Assembly: GCA_903827955.1 (NCBI GenBank)
Contig: CAIKKJ010000057.1
Coordinates: 1-35,291, forward strand
Direction: 5' to 3'
DNA: 35,291 nt
Origin: an uncultured Verrucomicrobia subdivision 3 bacterium
Lineage (GTDB): Bacteria > Verrucomicrobiota > Verrucomicrobiia > Limisphaerales > UBA11358
The notes under the pieces are model-generated. The model was not told the origin of the DNA. It did no database searches and saw only the letters and a program-made list of their open reading frames with translations. The translations under genes and the position numbers were made by a program. Numbering within the stretch: the stretch's first letter is position 1; every line of letters begins with the position of its first letter. This document shows positions 34,382-35,291 of this stretch, piece after piece.

Positions 34382-35291
34382 ATTTATAGCCGCCAATTCT
34401 TTTTCCGTCTTCAAACGCAACTGCCCGCACGCGGCGTCAATGTCGTGGCCTTTTTCACGGCGCAGGGTGCAGATGACTTTTTGCTGCTTGAGCGCGAGCA
34501 GAAAATTTTCGCAGGTTTCCTCGTCGGGTCGCGCCCACGGCAGGTCTTCCACGGTGTTATATGGAATGAGGTTTATCTTGGCGTTCAGTTTTTTCGCCAG
34601 CATGGCGAGCGGGCGGGTCTGGTCGAGCGAATCGTTGATGCCGGCGATGAGGATATATTCGAACGTGATGTAACGTCCGCGCTGGTGCTGGTAAAATTCC
34701 AGCGCGGCGGTGAGTTCGGCGAGCGGATATTTTTTGTTCACCGGCATGATGCGGCCGCGCACGGCGTCCGTCGCGCCGTGCAGCGAGATGGCGAGAGAAA
34801 ATTGCTCCGGCTCGTTCGCGAGCTTGCGGATTTGCGGCGCGAGGCCGCTCGTGGAAATGGTAATCTTGCGTGCGCCAATGCGTCCGCCCCACGGCGAATT
34901 CAGCAGGCGCAAGGCTTTCAAAAGATTGTCGTAATTCGCCAGTGGCTCGCCCATGCCCATGATGACGAGGTTGTCCACGATGCGCGTGCCGGGGAAACTG
35001 GTGGCGGTTTTGCCATTGAGCGCGGCTTCTTCGGCGGCGCAATGCCGTTCCACGCCCATGACTTGCTCGACGATTTCGTGCGGGAGCAGATTGCGTTTCC
35101 AGCCGTCGAGGCCGCTCGCGCAAAACTTGCAACCGTAGGCGCAGCCGACTTGCGTGGAGACGCAGAGCGTGTGGCGGTCGCTGACTTCGCCGTAGAGCGA
35201 GGGGTTTGCAGGAATCAAAACGCTTTCGATGAACGCACCGTCGGCGAGCTGCCAGAGAAATTTCCGCGTGGTGTCGCGCGAACCTTGCAGC
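34379..35291 (-). CDS. rlmN: 23S rRNA (adenine(2503)-C(2))-methyltransferase, C-terminal part
   Basis: About 303 residues are visible; the frame continues beyond the right edge (upstream of 35218 it reads LQGSRDTTRKFLWQLADGAF), so the true start is outside. The radical-SAM cluster motif CAYGCKFC lies in STQVGCAYGCKFCASGLDGW. MGMGEPLANYDNLLKAL, ITISTSGLAPQIRKLA and AISLHGATDAVRGRIMPVNK are typical of RlmN, and the C-terminal HDIDAACGQLR carries the cysteine that forms the methylated-enzyme/RNA intermediate. The enzyme methylates A2503 of 23S rRNA and A37 of some tRNAs. It ends inside the small tandem repeat at 34352-34381, 45 bases from hisH. Confidence 0.96.
   Translation of the reverse strand, partial: LQGSRDTTRKFLWQLADGAFIESVLIPANPSLYGEVSDRHTLCVSTQVGCAYGCKFCASGLDGWKRNLLPHEIVEQVMGVERHCAAEEAALNGKTATSFPGTRIVDNLVIMGMGEPLANYDNLLKALRLLNSPWGGRIGARKITISTSGLAPQIRKLANEPEQFSLAISLHGATDAVRGRIMPVNKKYPLAELTAALEFYQHQRGRYITFEYILIAGINDSLDQTRPLAMLAKKLNAKINLIPYNTVEDLPWARPDEETCENFLLALKQQKVICTLRREKGHDIDAACGQLRLKTEKELAAIN

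Overview
The window looks like a chromosomal piece of a Verrucomicrobiota bacterium, probably of the Pedosphaera/Limisphaera type. This is inferred from gene content, not from a marker search. The grounds are prepilin-type [25 protein letters not shown] proteins, a very large autotransporter-associated beta-strand repeat protein, big secreted glycosidases ending in a 'W...FYRL'-type C-terminal module, genes mostly without clear Shine-Dalgarno sequences, and moderately high GC.

Positions 1-21890 form a xylan-degradation locus around a divergent promoter region (17449-17755). Leftward lie a beta-strand repeat protein, two pseudopilin-like proteins, a collapsed sialate O-acetylesterase remnant, a GH43-CBM-CBM-GH30-LamG enzyme, an SGNH esterase-GH43 fusion, a GH98 enzyme and the start of a feruloyl-esterase-like gene cut by the window edge. 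Rightward lie a GH115 alpha-glucuronidase and mannonate dehydratase. The set resembles the complex glucuronoarabinoxylan PUL of Bacteroides ovatus (GH98, GH30, GH43, GH115, esterases) but has no SusC/SusD pair. The likely flow is: esterases and GH43 strip side chains, GH98/GH30 cut the backbone, GH115 frees (4-O-methyl)glucuronate, and UxuA serves the glucuronate/KDG route.

Positions 22084-24616 hold a compact monoheme cytochrome c, outer-membrane beta-barrel and diheme cytochrome c operon. Then come an RsmB/NOP-type RNA methyltransferase, a stand-alone response-regulator receiver and aconitase AcnA (to 29436).

The right end (29718-35291) is housekeeping: a lipoprotein, acs, a HAD hydrolase, hisH and rlmN. 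It carries two unexpected scars. A MazF-like toxin-antitoxin pair sits between the intact 3' end of acs and a second, 87-bp copy of that 3' end. About 2 kb further, a HAD hydrolase gene sits between the intact 3' end of hisH and a frameshifted copy of a hisH 3' end. In both cases the differences between the copies are those of diverged alleles rather than random decay alone. This 'gene, cargo, displaced 3' end' layout, seen twice within 4 kb, is the most unusual structure here.
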